Counted from the first letter of the stretch, positions 43,068 through 52,798 are shown. The stretch: DNA of 64,000 nt from Lacrimispora defluvii (GCA_013036995.1 JAAOXG010000028.1:1-64000); one strand, 5' to 3'. The notes: a model not told the origin generated them from the letters alone. Numbers and translations are program-made.

Positions 43068-43117
43068 TTAAAAAAAATAAAGGCATCTGGCAGAATTATT
43101 TTCTGTTCAGACACCTT
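43068..43117 (-). promoter_or_regulatory. terminator-like hairpin in the oppA leader
   Basis: On the minus strand AAGGTGTCTG pairs with CAGATGCCTT (10 bp, two G-T pairs) plus a short inner stem, and is followed by TTTATTTTTTTT only about 25 bp before the oppA start. Such a structure between promoter and gene looks like an attenuator; the signal that would control it is not recognised. Confidence 0.55.
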
Positions 43118-43167
43118 AGTCTTAATTTTTATTATCACCTCATTTTTAATATAAATATGCTGGTACA

Positions 43168-43207
43168 AATAAAATAAGACGCAGAATCTTATCAATTCAA
43201 CGTCTTA
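43168..43207 (-). terminator. terminator of the shikimate-kinase-like gene
   Basis: Seven-base arms TAAGACG (43175-43181) and CGTCTTA (43201-43207) are followed on the minus strand by a T-rich run. Confidence 0.6.
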
Positions 43208-43218
43208 ATTTCATTCCA

Positions 43219-43752
43219 TTATGTTTCTAATCCGAAACGCTCTTCCAATATATTTCTAAGTACATCAACGATACCGCCAGCATCAATTCCGGTCTCATCG
43301 ACGGTGATATCCGCATACTGCTCATAATAAGGAATCCGCTCTTCGTATAAATCCTTTAGTGTCATTCCATCTTTCAGCACAACTCCACGATCTGTTAAAT
43401 TACCAAGCCGTTCCTCTACTGCTTCATAACTGAGTTTTAAATAAACCACTGTACTGATCTTTTTAAGATGTTCCATGGCTTCCTTTCCGTAAATAACACT
43501 TCCTCCCGGTGCAATGACACTGTTATGAACGGATAGCTCTGCATTCACCCTGTTCTCAACATGAAGAAAGCCCTCTTGTCCCTCCTCAGCAATGATCTCT
43601 TTTAGCAGCCGTCCCTCCTGTTCCTGGATTACGATATCCACATCAACAAAGGAATAACCCAGGCGCTTTGCCAGCAGAACCCCTACTGTACTCTTTCCTG
43701 AAGCCGGCATTCCAATTAAGGTAATGTTGTCAAGATTCTGGTTTCTTCTCAT
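43219..43752 (-). CDS. shikimate kinase-like protein
   Basis: This P-loop kinase of the AroK family has 177 residues: Walker A GMPASGKST (14-22), the DVD pair just after the first strand, APGGS where AroK has GGG, a LID Arg (TDRG) and ERIPYYEQYAD like the family ERxPLY motif. However, the shikimate-binding Arg of the GEEGFR motif is replaced by Leu (GQEGFLHVE). It may therefore be a paralogue with another substrate. The ATG overlaps the stop of the flavin reductase gene by 4 bp (ATGA), so the two are coupled. Confidence 0.75.
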   Translation of the reverse strand: MRRNQNLDNITLIGMPASGKSTVGVLLAKRLGYSFVDVDIVIQEQEGRLLKEIIAEEGQEGFLHVENRVNAELSVHNSVIAPGGSVIYGKEAMEHLKKISTVVYLKLSYEAVEERLGNLTDRGVVLKDGMTLKDLYEERIPYYEQYADITVDETGIDAGGIVDVLRNILEERFGLET

Positions 43753-44387
43753 TTCCTTTTCCTCCTGTCCTTTGACTTCTTATCCGATTTTCTTACTGAA
43801 TAACCAAAAGTGCCCACCTTTTTTCCGAGTTCAAAATATTCTCCATGGGAATAAGTAACTAGTTTAGACTGATTCAGATGAAATTTGTTCTGCTCATCCA
43901 TATACTGGTTGTCTACCGTTACACCCACTACCTCAGCGAGAAAAAGATCATGGCTTCCAAGAGGCTTGATCTCTGTAACTTTACAGGAGAGAATCACCGG
44001 GCTTTCTGCAATTCCAGGCACTCCTATATTTGTTAAAGAACAGGGGGTTAATTTCATATCCGCAAATTTATCAACGTCTCTTCCAGATTTCACACCGCAG
44101 TAATCTGCTGCCCGAACCAAATCTGCAGTTACCAGATTTAAAGCAAACTCACCGGTTTCCTTAATAATATCATAGGAATAGCGCTCCCGCCGAATAGAAA
44201 TGGACAACATCGCAGGAGAAGAACAGATCGTCCCGGCCCAGGCTATCGTAATGATATTGGGCTTTTCTCCCTGCCGCATACAGCTCACCATAACTGCAGG
44301 TACTGGATAAAGCATATTTCCAGGCTTCCAGTCTGTCTTGCCGGATGGCTTTGCCTGCCCGGACTCTCTGTTATTCTTATCTTTCAT
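43749..44387 (-). CDS. flavin reductase family protein
   Basis: This 212-residue protein has the FMN-binding split-barrel of the flavin reductase family: PVPAVMVSC, a TIAWAGTICSSPAMLSISI segment and DLFLAEVVGV. Relatives use NAD(P)H or ferredoxin-type donors to reduce FMN, or are flavoredoxins in anaerobes. The C-terminus is very basic (KSDKKSKDRRKRK). GGGAGGC precedes the ATG. It lies 15 bp after the pyrophosphatase gene and is coupled to the next gene, so the three form one operon. Confidence 0.85.
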   Translation of the reverse strand: MKDKNNRESGQAKPSGKTDWKPGNMLYPVPAVMVSCMRQGEKPNIITIAWAGTICSSPAMLSISIRRERYSYDIIKETGEFALNLVTADLVRAADYCGVKSGRDVDKFADMKLTPCSLTNIGVPGIAESPVILSCKVTEIKPLGSHDLFLAEVVGVTVDNQYMDEQNKFHLNQSKLVTYSHGEYFELGKKVGTFGYSVRKSDKKSKDRRKRK

Positions 44388-44402
44388 GATTCCTGCCTCC
44401 CT

Positions 44403-46073
44403 CTATTCCTGCACTGCAAGCATAATACCAGGAATCAGCTGCTTTTTCCTGGATACAACACCAGGAAGACTTACCAGATGATCTTCACCGCTGTCTGTGG
44501 AATCCTCTGCACGGAATGCGGTTGCAATCAGTTGTTTCGCACCCTGTCCCTCACAAAGAAGTTCCGTGGATTCCGTAAGAATATTGGTCAGCATAAAGAA
44601 CATCATGTCTACCCCATGCTCCTCTCTGGCCTTTTTCATATAAGGAAGCATCCTCTCTTTTAATTCATCCAGTTCCTTTGAGTTTAAAGAGCTGATCTGT
44701 CCTACACCAAAGTTCACCTTTCCAAATGTAAACTTCTTAAAATCCTGATAGAAAATCTCTCCATCTGTTTTTCCTTTTAAATTGCTTCCTGCTGCAAACA
44801 TGGATGAAGCGTATTTTTCCACCTCAATTCCTGCAATGTCTGCAAGATTAAGGGCAGCCTTCTTATCTGCCTCTGTGCAGGTAGGAGAACGAAACAGAAG
44901 CGTGTCGGAAATGATGGCGCTGCATAATAAACCGGCAATCTTCGGTTCTATCTCCACGTGATTTTCCTGATACATCTGGTATATAATGGTAGCCGTACAG
45001 CCAACCGGCTGGTTACGGAAGAATACCGGGGCTATGGTTTCCACAGTTCCAAGTCTGTGGTGATCGATAATCTCCAGCACCTCAGCACTTTCCATTCCCT
45101 CAACAGCCTGGGACCGCTCATTATGGTCAACCAGAATCAGACGTTTTCCTTTGGCGCCAAGAAGGTTTCTGCGGGATATCATTCCTTTGTATTTTCCATT
45201 CTTATCAAGAACGGGGAAATCACGGTGGCGTTTGCTGGCCATTACATCCTTAATATCGTCAATATAATCCTCTACCTCGAAGGTAATCAGTCCGTCTGTT
45301 TTCATAAAATAACTGATGGGAATACTCTGATTTACCAGACGGGCGGCGGTATAGGTATCATACGGAGTTGTCATAACTGCACACCCACGCTCCTGGGCAA
45401 GCTTCTTGATCGTCATGGATACTGCCGCACCTTCACAGACGATAATGCAGGCTGCTTCCATCTCAATGGCACACAGCTGGGATTCATAGCGGTTTCCTAA
45501 AATAACCAGATCACCTTTGGCGATATAGTATTCCATCATGTCAGGATTGGCCGCAGCAATCAATACCTTACCGTTATTAAAATAATCGGTGACATCACCA
45601 ACCACCATGTTTCCTTCTAAAGTCTCCACAATGTTGGCATACTGGGTATTGGCCTTTGATAAAATACTGCTGTCATATACATTCATATAGGACTTGGCAA
45701 TATCACCTACTGTAATAAGCCCCTCTAACATTCCATCGTCAGTCACAGCAGGAATTGTCACAACATTGGCCTCCTGCATTAAATTCCAGGCATTTTTCAA
45801 TGACAAGTTTTTCTTTACCCCACGGGTCTCCCTTATCTCAATATCCAGTACCTGGGTCTTTACATTCTCAATCAGCTCCGGAGGCTCAACTCCAAAATAA
45901 TTAAGTACGAACTGGGTTTCTTCATTCACCCGCCCAGCTCTTCCCGGCTGATAGTCTTCCTTTGTCAGCATCCTTTTTAAATTGGCATAACAGACAGCTG
46001 AACAAATGGAATCTGTATCCGGGTTTTTATGTCCAATTACAATTGTTTTCCTGTTTCTACGGTTCTCCTCCAT
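44403..46073 (-). CDS. ppaC: CBS/DRTGG-regulated manganese inorganic pyrophosphatase
   Basis: This family II pyrophosphatase hydrolyses PPi in the cytoplasm. The DHH domain starts with GHKNPDTDS and is split by an insert of about 230 residues with CBS (LITVGDIAKS), DRTGG and a second CBS (PVLDKNGKYKGMISRRNL). The core then resumes with IDHHRLG, and a DHHA2 domain follows. The insert binds adenine nucleotides (AMP/ADP inhibit, ATP or Ap4A activate in known relatives). The 556-residue length fits this subtype. AAAGGAGG precedes the ATG. Confidence 0.94.
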   Translation of the reverse strand: MEENRRNRKTIVIGHKNPDTDSICSAVCYANLKRMLTKEDYQPGRAGRVNEETQFVLNYFGVEPPELIENVKTQVLDIEIRETRGVKKNLSLKNAWNLMQEANVVTIPAVTDDGMLEGLITVGDIAKSYMNVYDSSILSKANTQYANIVETLEGNMVVGDVTDYFNNGKVLIAAANPDMMEYYIAKGDLVILGNRYESQLCAIEMEAACIIVCEGAAVSMTIKKLAQERGCAVMTTPYDTYTAARLVNQSIPISYFMKTDGLITFEVEDYIDDIKDVMASKRHRDFPVLDKNGKYKGMISRRNLLGAKGKRLILVDHNERSQAVEGMESAEVLEIIDHHRLGTVETIAPVFFRNQPVGCTATIIYQMYQENHVEIEPKIAGLLCSAIISDTLLFRSPTCTEADKKAALNLADIAGIEVEKYASSMFAAGSNLKGKTDGEIFYQDFKKFTFGKVNFGVGQISSLNSKELDELKERMLPYMKKAREEHGVDMMFFMLTNILTESTELLCEGQGAKQLIATAFRAEDSTDSGEDHLVSLPGVVSRKKQLIPGIMLAVQE

Positions 46074-46210
46074 GCGTTCCTCCTTTATTTCATAATCTGT
46101 TTACACAGCGTTCATATTGTGTTCACAAGTGTTTTTTATACTAATTGTATAGAAATCAAACAAACAAAAACGCTTAAATAGTCAAATTGCACATAGATTT
46201 TTCATAATTG

Positions 46211-46233
46211 CCCCGACTGCCTGGCAGCCGGGG
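46211..46233. other. G+C-rich hairpin between glk and ppaC
   Basis: CCCCG-A-CTGCC and GGCAG-C-CGGGG form a compact stem without a T-tract on either strand. It could be a second stop signal behind the glk terminator. The rest of the 346-bp gap (46074-46419) is A+T-rich and should hold the ppaC promoter, but no consensus was found. Confidence 0.45.
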
Positions 46234-46356
46234 TCTCCTCATTTTACAAGGTTTTATCCTTTGTGAAGTATTCCCATTATATCATAATTTAGTAAATTGT
46301 AAATAAGCGATGACTGCTTCAATCCCACTCTTAGTGAGAACATTTCCCTCTCAAAG

Positions 46357-46400
46357 CAAAAAGGAAAGCAGAGAGAGCATTTATTCTCTCTGCCTTCCTT
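46357..46400 (-). terminator. terminator of the tkt-glk operon
   Basis: A long stem of about 15 bp (AAGGAAGGCAGAGAG with its complement, few mismatches) is followed by a short T-run on the minus strand, 20 bp after the glk stop. Confidence 0.8.
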
Positions 46401-46419
46401 ATCTGTTCCATGCTCATCA

Positions 46420-47364
46420 TCAGTCAAGAATCAGTCTTGCTGCACCGTAGATTCCTGCATCATTGCCCAGTGTTGCAAGAACGATTTTGCTCTTGCTTTT
46501 TGATATAGGAGTAAACTTATCATAATGGCGGAATATCTCATCAATGAGATATTGTCCTGCCTTTGATACACCTCCGCCTATAACAAATACTTCCGGGTCA
46601 ATAACCATGGTAATCTGAGCCAGTGTAAGACCAAGATAATGACCCACGATATCGATCACAGACTCTGCCAGTTCATCTCCGGCCTTTGCCGCATCTAATA
46701 CTTCCTTGGCAGTAACGTCGTCTCCAAAATCCCGTAATACAGAAGGGATATCCGTAGAAGCCATCTTACGCCTTGCTTCCCTCGCAATACCAGTAGCACT
46801 TGCAATCTGCTCCACACAGCCTACGCCGCCGCAGTTGCAATGTTCTGTCTCTTCATCCCGGATATGGATATGACCGATTTCACCTGCCAGTCCGTGCTTG
46901 CCGGCGATGATCTTCTCTCCCAGGATTACGCCTCCGCCCACGCCTGTGCCCAGAGTGACCATAACAATGTCTTCGTAGCCTTTACCACCGCCCTGCCACA
47001 TCTCGCCCAGGGCAGCCACATTGGCATCATTTCCGCACAGCACCGGAATTCCGTCCAGCCTGCTGCTCAGTTCTCTGCCCGGATATAAATCACGCCAGCC
47101 TAAATTGACGCAGACCTCCACATATCCATCCGGCATAACCGGTCCAGGAACTCCCATTCCTATGCCTTTGATCTCATCAAGAGAGAGATCAAGCTCCTTA
47201 AGTGTTGCCAGAATGGAAGCAGATACATCATCAATAATATATCTTCCGTTCTCTTCCGTTCTGGTACCAACCTCCCACTTATGAAGTAGTTCCCCTGTTG
47301 TTTCAAATATTCCGATCTTAACAGATGTTCCTCCCACGTCTATGCCAACACACTTTTTTCCCAT
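46420..47364 (-). CDS. glk: ROK family glucokinase
   Basis: This enzyme phosphorylates glucose with ATP for glycolysis. The 314-residue protein has the N-terminal phosphate loop VGIDVGGTSVKIG, the sugar-binding NDANVAALGE, GTGVGGGVI and the zinc motif CNCGGVGCVEQ. The ATG at 47364 follows AAAGGAG at 11 bp; earlier in-frame GTG codons either overlap this site or lack one. It starts 46 bp after transketolase and is the last gene of the operon. Confidence 0.93.
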   Translation of the reverse strand: MGKKCVGIDVGGTSVKIGIFETTGELLHKWEVGTRTEENGRYIIDDVSASILATLKELDLSLDEIKGIGMGVPGPVMPDGYVEVCVNLGWRDLYPGRELSSRLDGIPVLCGNDANVAALGEMWQGGGKGYEDIVMVTLGTGVGGGVILGEKIIAGKHGLAGEIGHIHIRDEETEHCNCGGVGCVEQIASATGIAREARRKMASTDIPSVLRDFGDDVTAKEVLDAAKAGDELAESVIDIVGHYLGLTLAQITMVIDPEVFVIGGGVSKAGQYLIDEIFRHYDKFTPISKSKSKIVLATLGNDAGIYGAARLILD

Positions 47365-47410
47365 ATCCAGATACACTCCTTTATGCTTTTGTACCACAGA
47401 AGCAGTTTAA

Positions 47411-49390
47411 TTATAAGGATTTTGCCACTTCTGCTACATGCTCAGGCGTAAATCCAAAATGGTCAAATAACAGATTAGCAGGACCGCTTGCTCCGAATCC
47501 GGTCATGGTAACATAAGCGCCGTCAAGGCCAACATATTTGCCCCAGCCGAAATCGCTTAATGCTTCCACTGCCACACGTTTTCTAACTGCCTTTGGAAGT
47601 ACAGATTCCTTATACTCCTGGCTCTGCTCCTCAAATAAATCCATACATGGCATGGAAACTACACGGACTTTCTGATCAGGAATAAGTGCTTTTGCCTTTA
47701 CAGACAATTCTACTTCCGATCCGCTGGCTATAAGAATCAGATCCGGTGTTCCTTCACAGTCATCGATTACATAGCCACCCTTTAATGCCTCTTTGCTGCT
47801 TCCAGGCATTGGTGTCAGATTCTGTCTGGTAAGAACCAGAGCTGTGGGTGTCTTTTTAGAAGTCAGTGCAGAGTACCATGCTGCTTCTGTCTCTGTTTCA
47901 TCACAGGGACGGAATACATGGAAGTTTGGCAATGCACGTAACATGGCAAGCTGCTCGATTGGCTCATGAGTGGGACCGTCTTCACCAACACCAATACTGT
48001 CGTGAGTGAATACGAAGGATAACGGTACTCCCATTAAAGCGGAAAGACGTGCCATCGGTTTTGTATAATCACTGAAAACAAAGAAAGTAGACACATAGGT
48101 GCGAAGTCCGCCGTGAAGCATCATACCGTTTCCTATGGCTGTCATTCCAAGTTCCCGGACTCCGAAATGCATGTTTCTGCCAGCAGGATTCTCCTTGCTG
48201 TAATCTCCCATATCCGACATATTTGTCTTATTGGAAGGTGCTAAATCCGCAGAACCGCCGATTAAGTTGGGCATATATGTCTTAATTCTATTTAAAATCT
48301 GTCCGGATAAATTTCTGGTTGCATCTGCCTTCTCCGGCTTTTTCCAGAAATCAGCGCATGCCTGGATGGATTTTTCTCCTGCATCCGGATCATGGTAAGC
48401 ATTCCACAGTTCTTCCATGTCTGGATACTCCTGGCAGTAAGCAGCAAACATCACATTCCATGCAGCTTCTGTCTCAGCCTTTTCCTCAGCAAGCTTTCTG
48501 TAATGGCTGTAAACTTCCTCCGGAACATAGAATGGTTCCATAGATGGCCAGCCTAAGTTTTCCTTTAATGCAGTAATATTATCAGCACCCAGAGGCTCCC
48601 CGTGAGCGCTTGCCTTACCCTGCTTTGCAGGACAGCCGAAGCCAATCTGTGTCTTTATGGTGATAAAGGAAGGATGCTCTGTATCTGCCTTAGCCTCTTC
48701 GATTGCACGTCCGATGGCTTCTAAATCATTCCCATCCTCAACTGTAATAATCTGGAAACCAAATGCTTCCATACGTTTTTGTACATTCTCTGTAAATGCA
48801 ATATCTGTACTTCCTTCAATGGAAATTTTATTGGAATCATAAATTACAATTAATTTACCCAGACCTAGAGTTCCTGCAAGAGAAAATACTTCGGAGGAAA
48901 TTCCTTCCATCATGCAGCCGTCTCCACCCAAAGCAAAGGTGTAATGATCAACTACCGGATAGTTGTCCTTATTAAATACAGCAGCAAGATGACTTTCGGC
49001 AATTGCCATACCGACTGCCATACCCATACCAGCTCCAAGAGGACCTGTGGTTGCCTCAACTCCTACCGTATGGCCATACTCCGGATGCCCGGGAGTTTTA
49101 GAACCAAGCTGGCGGAAATTCATCACATCCTCTTTGGATAAATTACCATATCCAAACAGATGAAGCAAAGAGTACAACAGCATGGAACCATGGCCTCCGG
49201 ACAGAATAAAACGGTCTCTGTTGGCCCATGTTGGATCTGCCGGATTATGATTCATGTGATTTGCCCATAATTCATACGCAGCAGATGCGCAGCCTAAAGG
49301 AAGTCCCGGATGTCCGGAGTTGGCTTTCTGGATTGCATCGGCAGAAAGGATGCGGATTGCATTAATTGACATAGTATCGATGTTGCTCAT
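47411..49390 (-). CDS. tkt: transketolase
   Basis: This thiamine-diphosphate enzyme transfers two-carbon ketol units in the non-oxidative pentose phosphate pathway. The full-length form has 659 residues. It shows [11 protein letters not shown], the ThDP motif [12 protein letters not shown] continuing to NKI, the pyrimidine-domain SGGHGSML and [25 protein letters not shown] precedes the ATG. The start overlaps the stop of the DUF5711 gene by 4 bp (ATGA), so its translation should be coupled to a membrane protein of unknown role. Confidence 0.96.
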   Translation of the reverse strand: MSNIDTMSINAIRILSADAIQKANSGHPGLPLGCASAAYELWANHMNHNPADPTWANRDRFILSGGHGSMLLYSLLHLFGYGNLSKEDVMNFRQLGSKTPGHPEYGHTVGVEATTGPLGAGMGMAVGMAIAESHLAAVFNKDNYPVVDHYTFALGGDGCMMEGISSEVFSLAGTLGLGKLIVIYDSNKISIEGSTDIAFTENVQKRMEAFGFQIITVEDGNDLEAIGRAIEEAKADTEHPSFITIKTQIGFGCPAKQGKASAHGEPLGADNITALKENLGWPSMEPFYVPEEVYSHYRKLAEEKAETEAAWNVMFAAYCQEYPDMEELWNAYHDPDAGEKSIQACADFWKKPEKADATRNLSGQILNRIKTYMPNLIGGSADLAPSNKTNMSDMGDYSKENPAGRNMHFGVRELGMTAIGNGMMLHGGLRTYVSTFFVFSDYTKPMARLSALMGVPLSFVFTHDSIGVGEDGPTHEPIEQLAMLRALPNFHVFRPCDETETEAAWYSALTSKKTPTALVLTRQNLTPMPGSSKEALKGGYVIDDCEGTPDLILIASGSEVELSVKAKALIPDQKVRVVSMPCMDLFEEQSQEYKESVLPKAVRKRVAVEALSDFGWGKYVGLDGAYVTMTGFGASGPANLLFDHFGFTPEHVAEVAKSL

Positions 49391-50661
49391 TGGTATTGTC
49401 CTCCTATTTGTAATCTTATTTCTTTCATGTTCTGGGGTCCGGATACGATCAGAGTATTGGGAAATCTGCCGTTTCGGATTTTTGTTATGGGAAAATCAAA
49501 TGTACCGGAAAATTTAAGCCTTCCTGACATGTTATAGACTCTGCAAGAGTCTTCATTATACAAAATTACCAGGTTTCCGTCAATATCGGCATGGGTGTAC
49601 TGATATTGGAAACCGCTGGTAAACTTCAGGTTCCCATTGGATTTATATACAGAAAGCTTATAAGGATTTTCCCCTTCAGGGTTATCGGTAATCATTCCTG
49701 CATACTTGTCCGAATAAAATACACTTCTTATCTCATCTTCAGCCGGAATCTGCTTAATCAGCTCCGGAGAAAGTGCATTCTTTGTGGAATAAAACGAAAT
49801 ACCATTATCTGCAAACGCACAGGAATACGTGTCATCAAGAAACTTTACCTGCGCTACAAATGTTGACTCATAAGGCTCATCAAATCCCCCCACAAGCCTG
49901 TTGGGAACACTTTTACCGATTTCTGCAAAATTATGAAAGGCAACTCTTCCATTCATTGTCCCATTCTTTAAAAATGCATAAGATCCAATCAGCTGTGTTC
50001 CATCAGGAGACAGGCTGATATCCACCGGATAACCGGAATCTCCTCCTAATAAAGCTTTGATCTTCACATCCAGAGTACTGCCATCCCGTTTATAAAAATA
50101 TACGTAATTGGAAGTAGTATCTTCTAAGATTGCGGCCACGACTCCGTGGGCTGATACAGAAGCCTTTATAATAGGCAGTACCGTGTTTGCCACTCCGGTA
50201 TTACCCGTCTTATCAAAGACATAGATGGAATTACCCTGTTGATCAGCAATGACCGCATAAGAGCCATTGACACTGGCAACCGGTGATTTCATCTCATAGC
50301 TCTGTATCCATACCTCTTTCCCCTGGTTATCAATATAGGAAGCTCCATCCTTGCTGTACTTTAACACATTGGTTCCAAAGTCCAAATATCCAACGTAGCT
50401 TCCTTCATTGAGCGATTTTTCCCAGACGACGCTGTATCCAGTATACTGATAGTAATTCAAATATGTATACAGACTGACTGCACCAGCAGACAGGATAAAA
50501 AGCACCACCAGAAAAATCTTTAACTTCTTCTTTTTAACCTTTGTGCGGGCTCTTTTTATGATTTCATTGCTGTCCTCGTCCTTTTGCGGTGAAGCCGGGA
50601 CAATCTGACGCCGCAGCTGGTCTTTCTTTATCTCTCTGTTCATAGAGTTCATATCGCTCAT
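49387..50661 (-). CDS. DUF5711 family membrane-anchored protein
   Basis: This 424-residue protein has a basic cytoplasmic N-terminus (about 1-48), one transmembrane helix (LKIFLVVLFILSAGAVSLYTYL) and a large extracytoplasmic domain of repeated beta-strands resembling a propeller (ISLSPDGTQLIGSYAF and similar blades). It matches the DUF5711 type common in Lachnospiraceae, with no known function. The ATG at 50661 has AGGAGA at 6 bp; eight upstream codons lack a ribosome site. It lies in an operon after the LysM protein gene and is coupled to transketolase. Confidence 0.8.
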   Translation of the reverse strand: MSDMNSMNREIKKDQLRRQIVPASPQKDEDSNEIIKRARTKVKKKKLKIFLVVLFILSAGAVSLYTYLNYYQYTGYSVVWEKSLNEGSYVGYLDFGTNVLKYSKDGASYIDNQGKEVWIQSYEMKSPVASVNGSYAVIADQQGNSIYVFDKTGNTGVANTVLPIIKASVSAHGVVAAILEDTTSNYVYFYKRDGSTLDVKIKALLGGDSGYPVDISLSPDGTQLIGSYAFLKNGTMNGRVAFHNFAEIGKSVPNRLVGGFDEPYESTFVAQVKFLDDTYSCAFADNGISFYSTKNALSPELIKQIPAEDEIRSVFYSDKYAGMITDNPEGENPYKLSVYKSNGNLKFTSGFQYQYTHADIDGNLVILYNEDSCRVYNMSGRLKFSGTFDFPITKIRNGRFPNTLIVSGPQNMKEIRLQIGGQYQ

Positions 50662-50733
50662 GCAGTTTCTCCTAAAAATGCCCATATGTAATTGTAGTAT
50701 ACATCAAAATAAAGAGAAACGCATTAAGTTTTT

Positions 50734-51996
50734 CTAAGGAAGACGCAATTTCTGGCCCGCAACTATCTTATTTTCATCTTCCAGTCCATTCAGTTCACAA
50801 ATTTCCTTTAATTTATTAACGCTCTTATATTCAGCTATACAAATCCCATACAGCGTTTCGCCTTCTACCACGGTATGAATCCGTTGTCCATCTGTCGCTG
50901 CTGCCTGGGTTGCAGGTGGTGTCTCAGGTTTGGCTGCCTGTGTCACCTTCTCTTCTACTACCTTTTGTGCTGCTGGCTCTGACTCTGCGGCTGCAGCTGT
51001 CTCACTGACTGTCTCACCCGCTGTCTCACCCGCTGACTCCCCAGCCTGTGCCGCTGTCTGCGCCTGTGTGGCTCCCGGCATGGTTTCAGACATGGTTTCC
51101 TTATTGACAGCAGAAGTTGGATAAACTTCTCCATCTGCTTCCTCTACCACTACTCCCCATTCCTTTTTTTCACCCTTTTTCTGGGCCTTATCACCCAGGA
51201 GGATTTTTTCTGCCTTGGCTGGAATTGCAGAGACTACCACACTTTCCATGCTTTTCATATGCTCATAGTTGTTAAACATAACAATTCCGCCAGCTAATAC
51301 GACAACTGACATGGCCATGCACATGCCCCGGAGAAGTCCGACAGTCTGATGCCTGTCCACTGCTTCTTCCTTGTTCTCGCCCATTCGCTTGCGGAATTCT
51401 TCAATTACCTTATCATTTGTATCGGTTTCGATACGTTTTACATCCTTGCGCAGCACCATATAATCCTGCATCATTTGATTGCGTTCATAATAGATACTGT
51501 ACCCCTGAAGCTTATAAAAACCATCCTCCGAGGTTACATAAATTGTTTCATCCCCCTCTGTTCCACAACTTAGATACATTAGTTTGTTGGGTCCTCCAAA
51601 ATACTGCATGTGCTGCTTCCAGTAATTTAAAGGACTTAAATCATCCCCCGGACTTGCGCATATAAACCAGCCCTGTATGGATCTTTTGGGAAAAAGCTGT
51701 TCCATATTCTGGGACGCTCTTTTCCATGACAGCTCTGTAAAGGATATCTTTTTGCCCTCTTCCGTCACGTCCTCCATCTCCAACGCTCCGTCAATAAAGA
51801 TATACGGCGTCCCGTCACTTAACTCCATACTTCCAAGCAAAAGTCCGACCCGCAGTCTTTGTCCACTTACAGGAAAAAGACGTTTTAAATATGTGTTAAC
51901 ATAATCCTCTACATATAATTTTACGATTTCATCCCGTTCCCCAATCTGTCTGATGTTTTTGGGCAGTTTCGGGAACGGATTGTATAATTCATCCAT
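50734..51996 (-). CDS. LysM membrane protein with a degenerate JAB/MPN-like N-domain
   Basis: This 420-residue protein has three parts. Residues about 40-190 look like a JAB/MPN fold: VGLLLGSMELSDGTPYIFI then QGWFICASPGDDLS, which mirrors the GWYHSHPxxxxxLS signature of active JAMM enzymes but lacks the zinc-binding HxH. A transmembrane helix follows (MCMAMSVVVLAGGIVMF, about 225-243). A Thr/Ala/Glu-rich linker with ETAGET-like repeats then leads to a C-terminal LysM domain (HTVVEGETLYGIC to KIVAGQKLRLP) that binds peptidoglycan. It probably links cytoplasm and wall. The JAB reading is by eye and uncertain. Confidence 0.7.
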   Translation of the reverse strand: MDELYNPFPKLPKNIRQIGERDEIVKLYVEDYVNTYLKRLFPVSGQRLRVGLLLGSMELSDGTPYIFIDGALEMEDVTEEGKKISFTELSWKRASQNMEQLFPKRSIQGWFICASPGDDLSPLNYWKQHMQYFGGPNKLMYLSCGTEGDETIYVTSEDGFYKLQGYSIYYERNQMMQDYMVLRKDVKRIETDTNDKVIEEFRKRMGENKEEAVDRHQTVGLLRGMCMAMSVVVLAGGIVMFNNYEHMKSMESVVVSAIPAKAEKILLGDKAQKKGEKKEWGVVVEEADGEVYPTSAVNKETMSETMPGATQAQTAAQAGESAGETAGETVSETAAAAESEPAAQKVVEEKVTQAAKPETPPATQAAATDGQRIHTVVEGETLYGICIAEYKSVNKLKEICELNGLEDENKIVAGQKLRLP

Positions 51997-52058
51997 TGGA
52001 TCACCCCGCTATTCTATTTAATCCAATGAATCATAGCATAAGGCTTTTGAAAAACGTG

Positions 52059-52658
52059 TCAAAGAAAGTACGAGTTTTCCCATAACTTTTCGACAAGACA
52101 AATACTGCGGCTGATGCAGTCTGCCATACGCATGACAACAGAAAGCCGGATACTCTGAAGCATAAGCGGATCGTAATTTCCACAGCTTCCCACAATACCT
52201 GTAATAAAAATGTCCCCTACTGCCCGAAGCTCTTTGCTCACTCCAAGGCCTGGTTTTAACGCCCCTTTTCCAAGAGTGACATAACCAATGTGCTCTATAT
52301 TTCCAACTGAGGCATCCACAGCTACCACTACATGATTGGGATATCGCAGTTTTAAAATAGTCTGATAGGTATCTAAATTCATGGCGTGGACCGGACGCTC
52401 CAGCGTGCCCAGTAACTCTAAATGCTCCAGTCCCATTTCATTTAGCTTATAACCAATTAAGGGCCCAAGGCTGTCTCCCGTGGAACGGTCGGTGCCAATG
52501 CATAAAAACAGCACACCTGCCGATTTTCCATTCTCCTGCTCCGAGCATATCATGCTGTAAAGTCTGGACGCAAACTCCTCTGCTTCAAAGGTCTGCCTGG
52601 TGTCATAATAAAAAACATCCCGATTTCCCCGGATTGCAATTCTTTCCCATAATTTCAT
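52059..52658 (-). CDS. yyaC: YyaC family sporulation protease-like protein
   Basis: This 199-residue protein belongs to the YyaC/DUF1256 family, related in fold to the germination protease Gpr and found in spore formers. Conserved parts are FLCIGTDRSTGDSLGPLIGYKL, GTLERPVHAMNL, AVDASVGN and GIVGSCGNYDPLMLQSIRLS. Its presence suggests that the organism sporulates. The ribosome site is weak (CAGGGCAG). It stands between a coiled-coil membrane protein gene and the LysM operon. Confidence 0.9.
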   Translation of the reverse strand: MKLWERIAIRGNRDVFYYDTRQTFEAEEFASRLYSMICSEQENGKSAGVLFLCIGTDRSTGDSLGPLIGYKLNEMGLEHLELLGTLERPVHAMNLDTYQTILKLRYPNHVVVAVDASVGNIEHIGYVTLGKGALKPGLGVSKELRAVGDIFITGIVGSCGNYDPLMLQSIRLSVVMRMADCISRSICLVEKLWENSYFL

Positions 52659-52747
52659 AATATACTGCCCTGCTGTCCTTATTTTTCTCTGTTCTATTAT
52701 AAGCCGGGTTCTTAAGAATTATTCACCTCATTCCTCTGGAAAAATGC

Positions 52748-52791
52748 AAAAAAAGTACAGGCCTTCCGTTTATGCCGGCTGGTTCCTGTAC
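52748..52791 (-). terminator. terminator of the coiled-coil membrane protein gene
   Basis: Arms GTACAGG (52755-52761) and CCTGTAC (52785-52791), extended inside by partial pairing, are followed on the minus strand by seven T's. Confidence 0.85.
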
Positions 52792-52798
52792 CTTTATT

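Noticed and set aside
52030-52065. TTGACA-based promoter of the LysM operon
   Set aside because: The spacing to the nearest TATGAT is 21 bp, too long; only the extended -10 TGC-TATGAT remains, which is weak.
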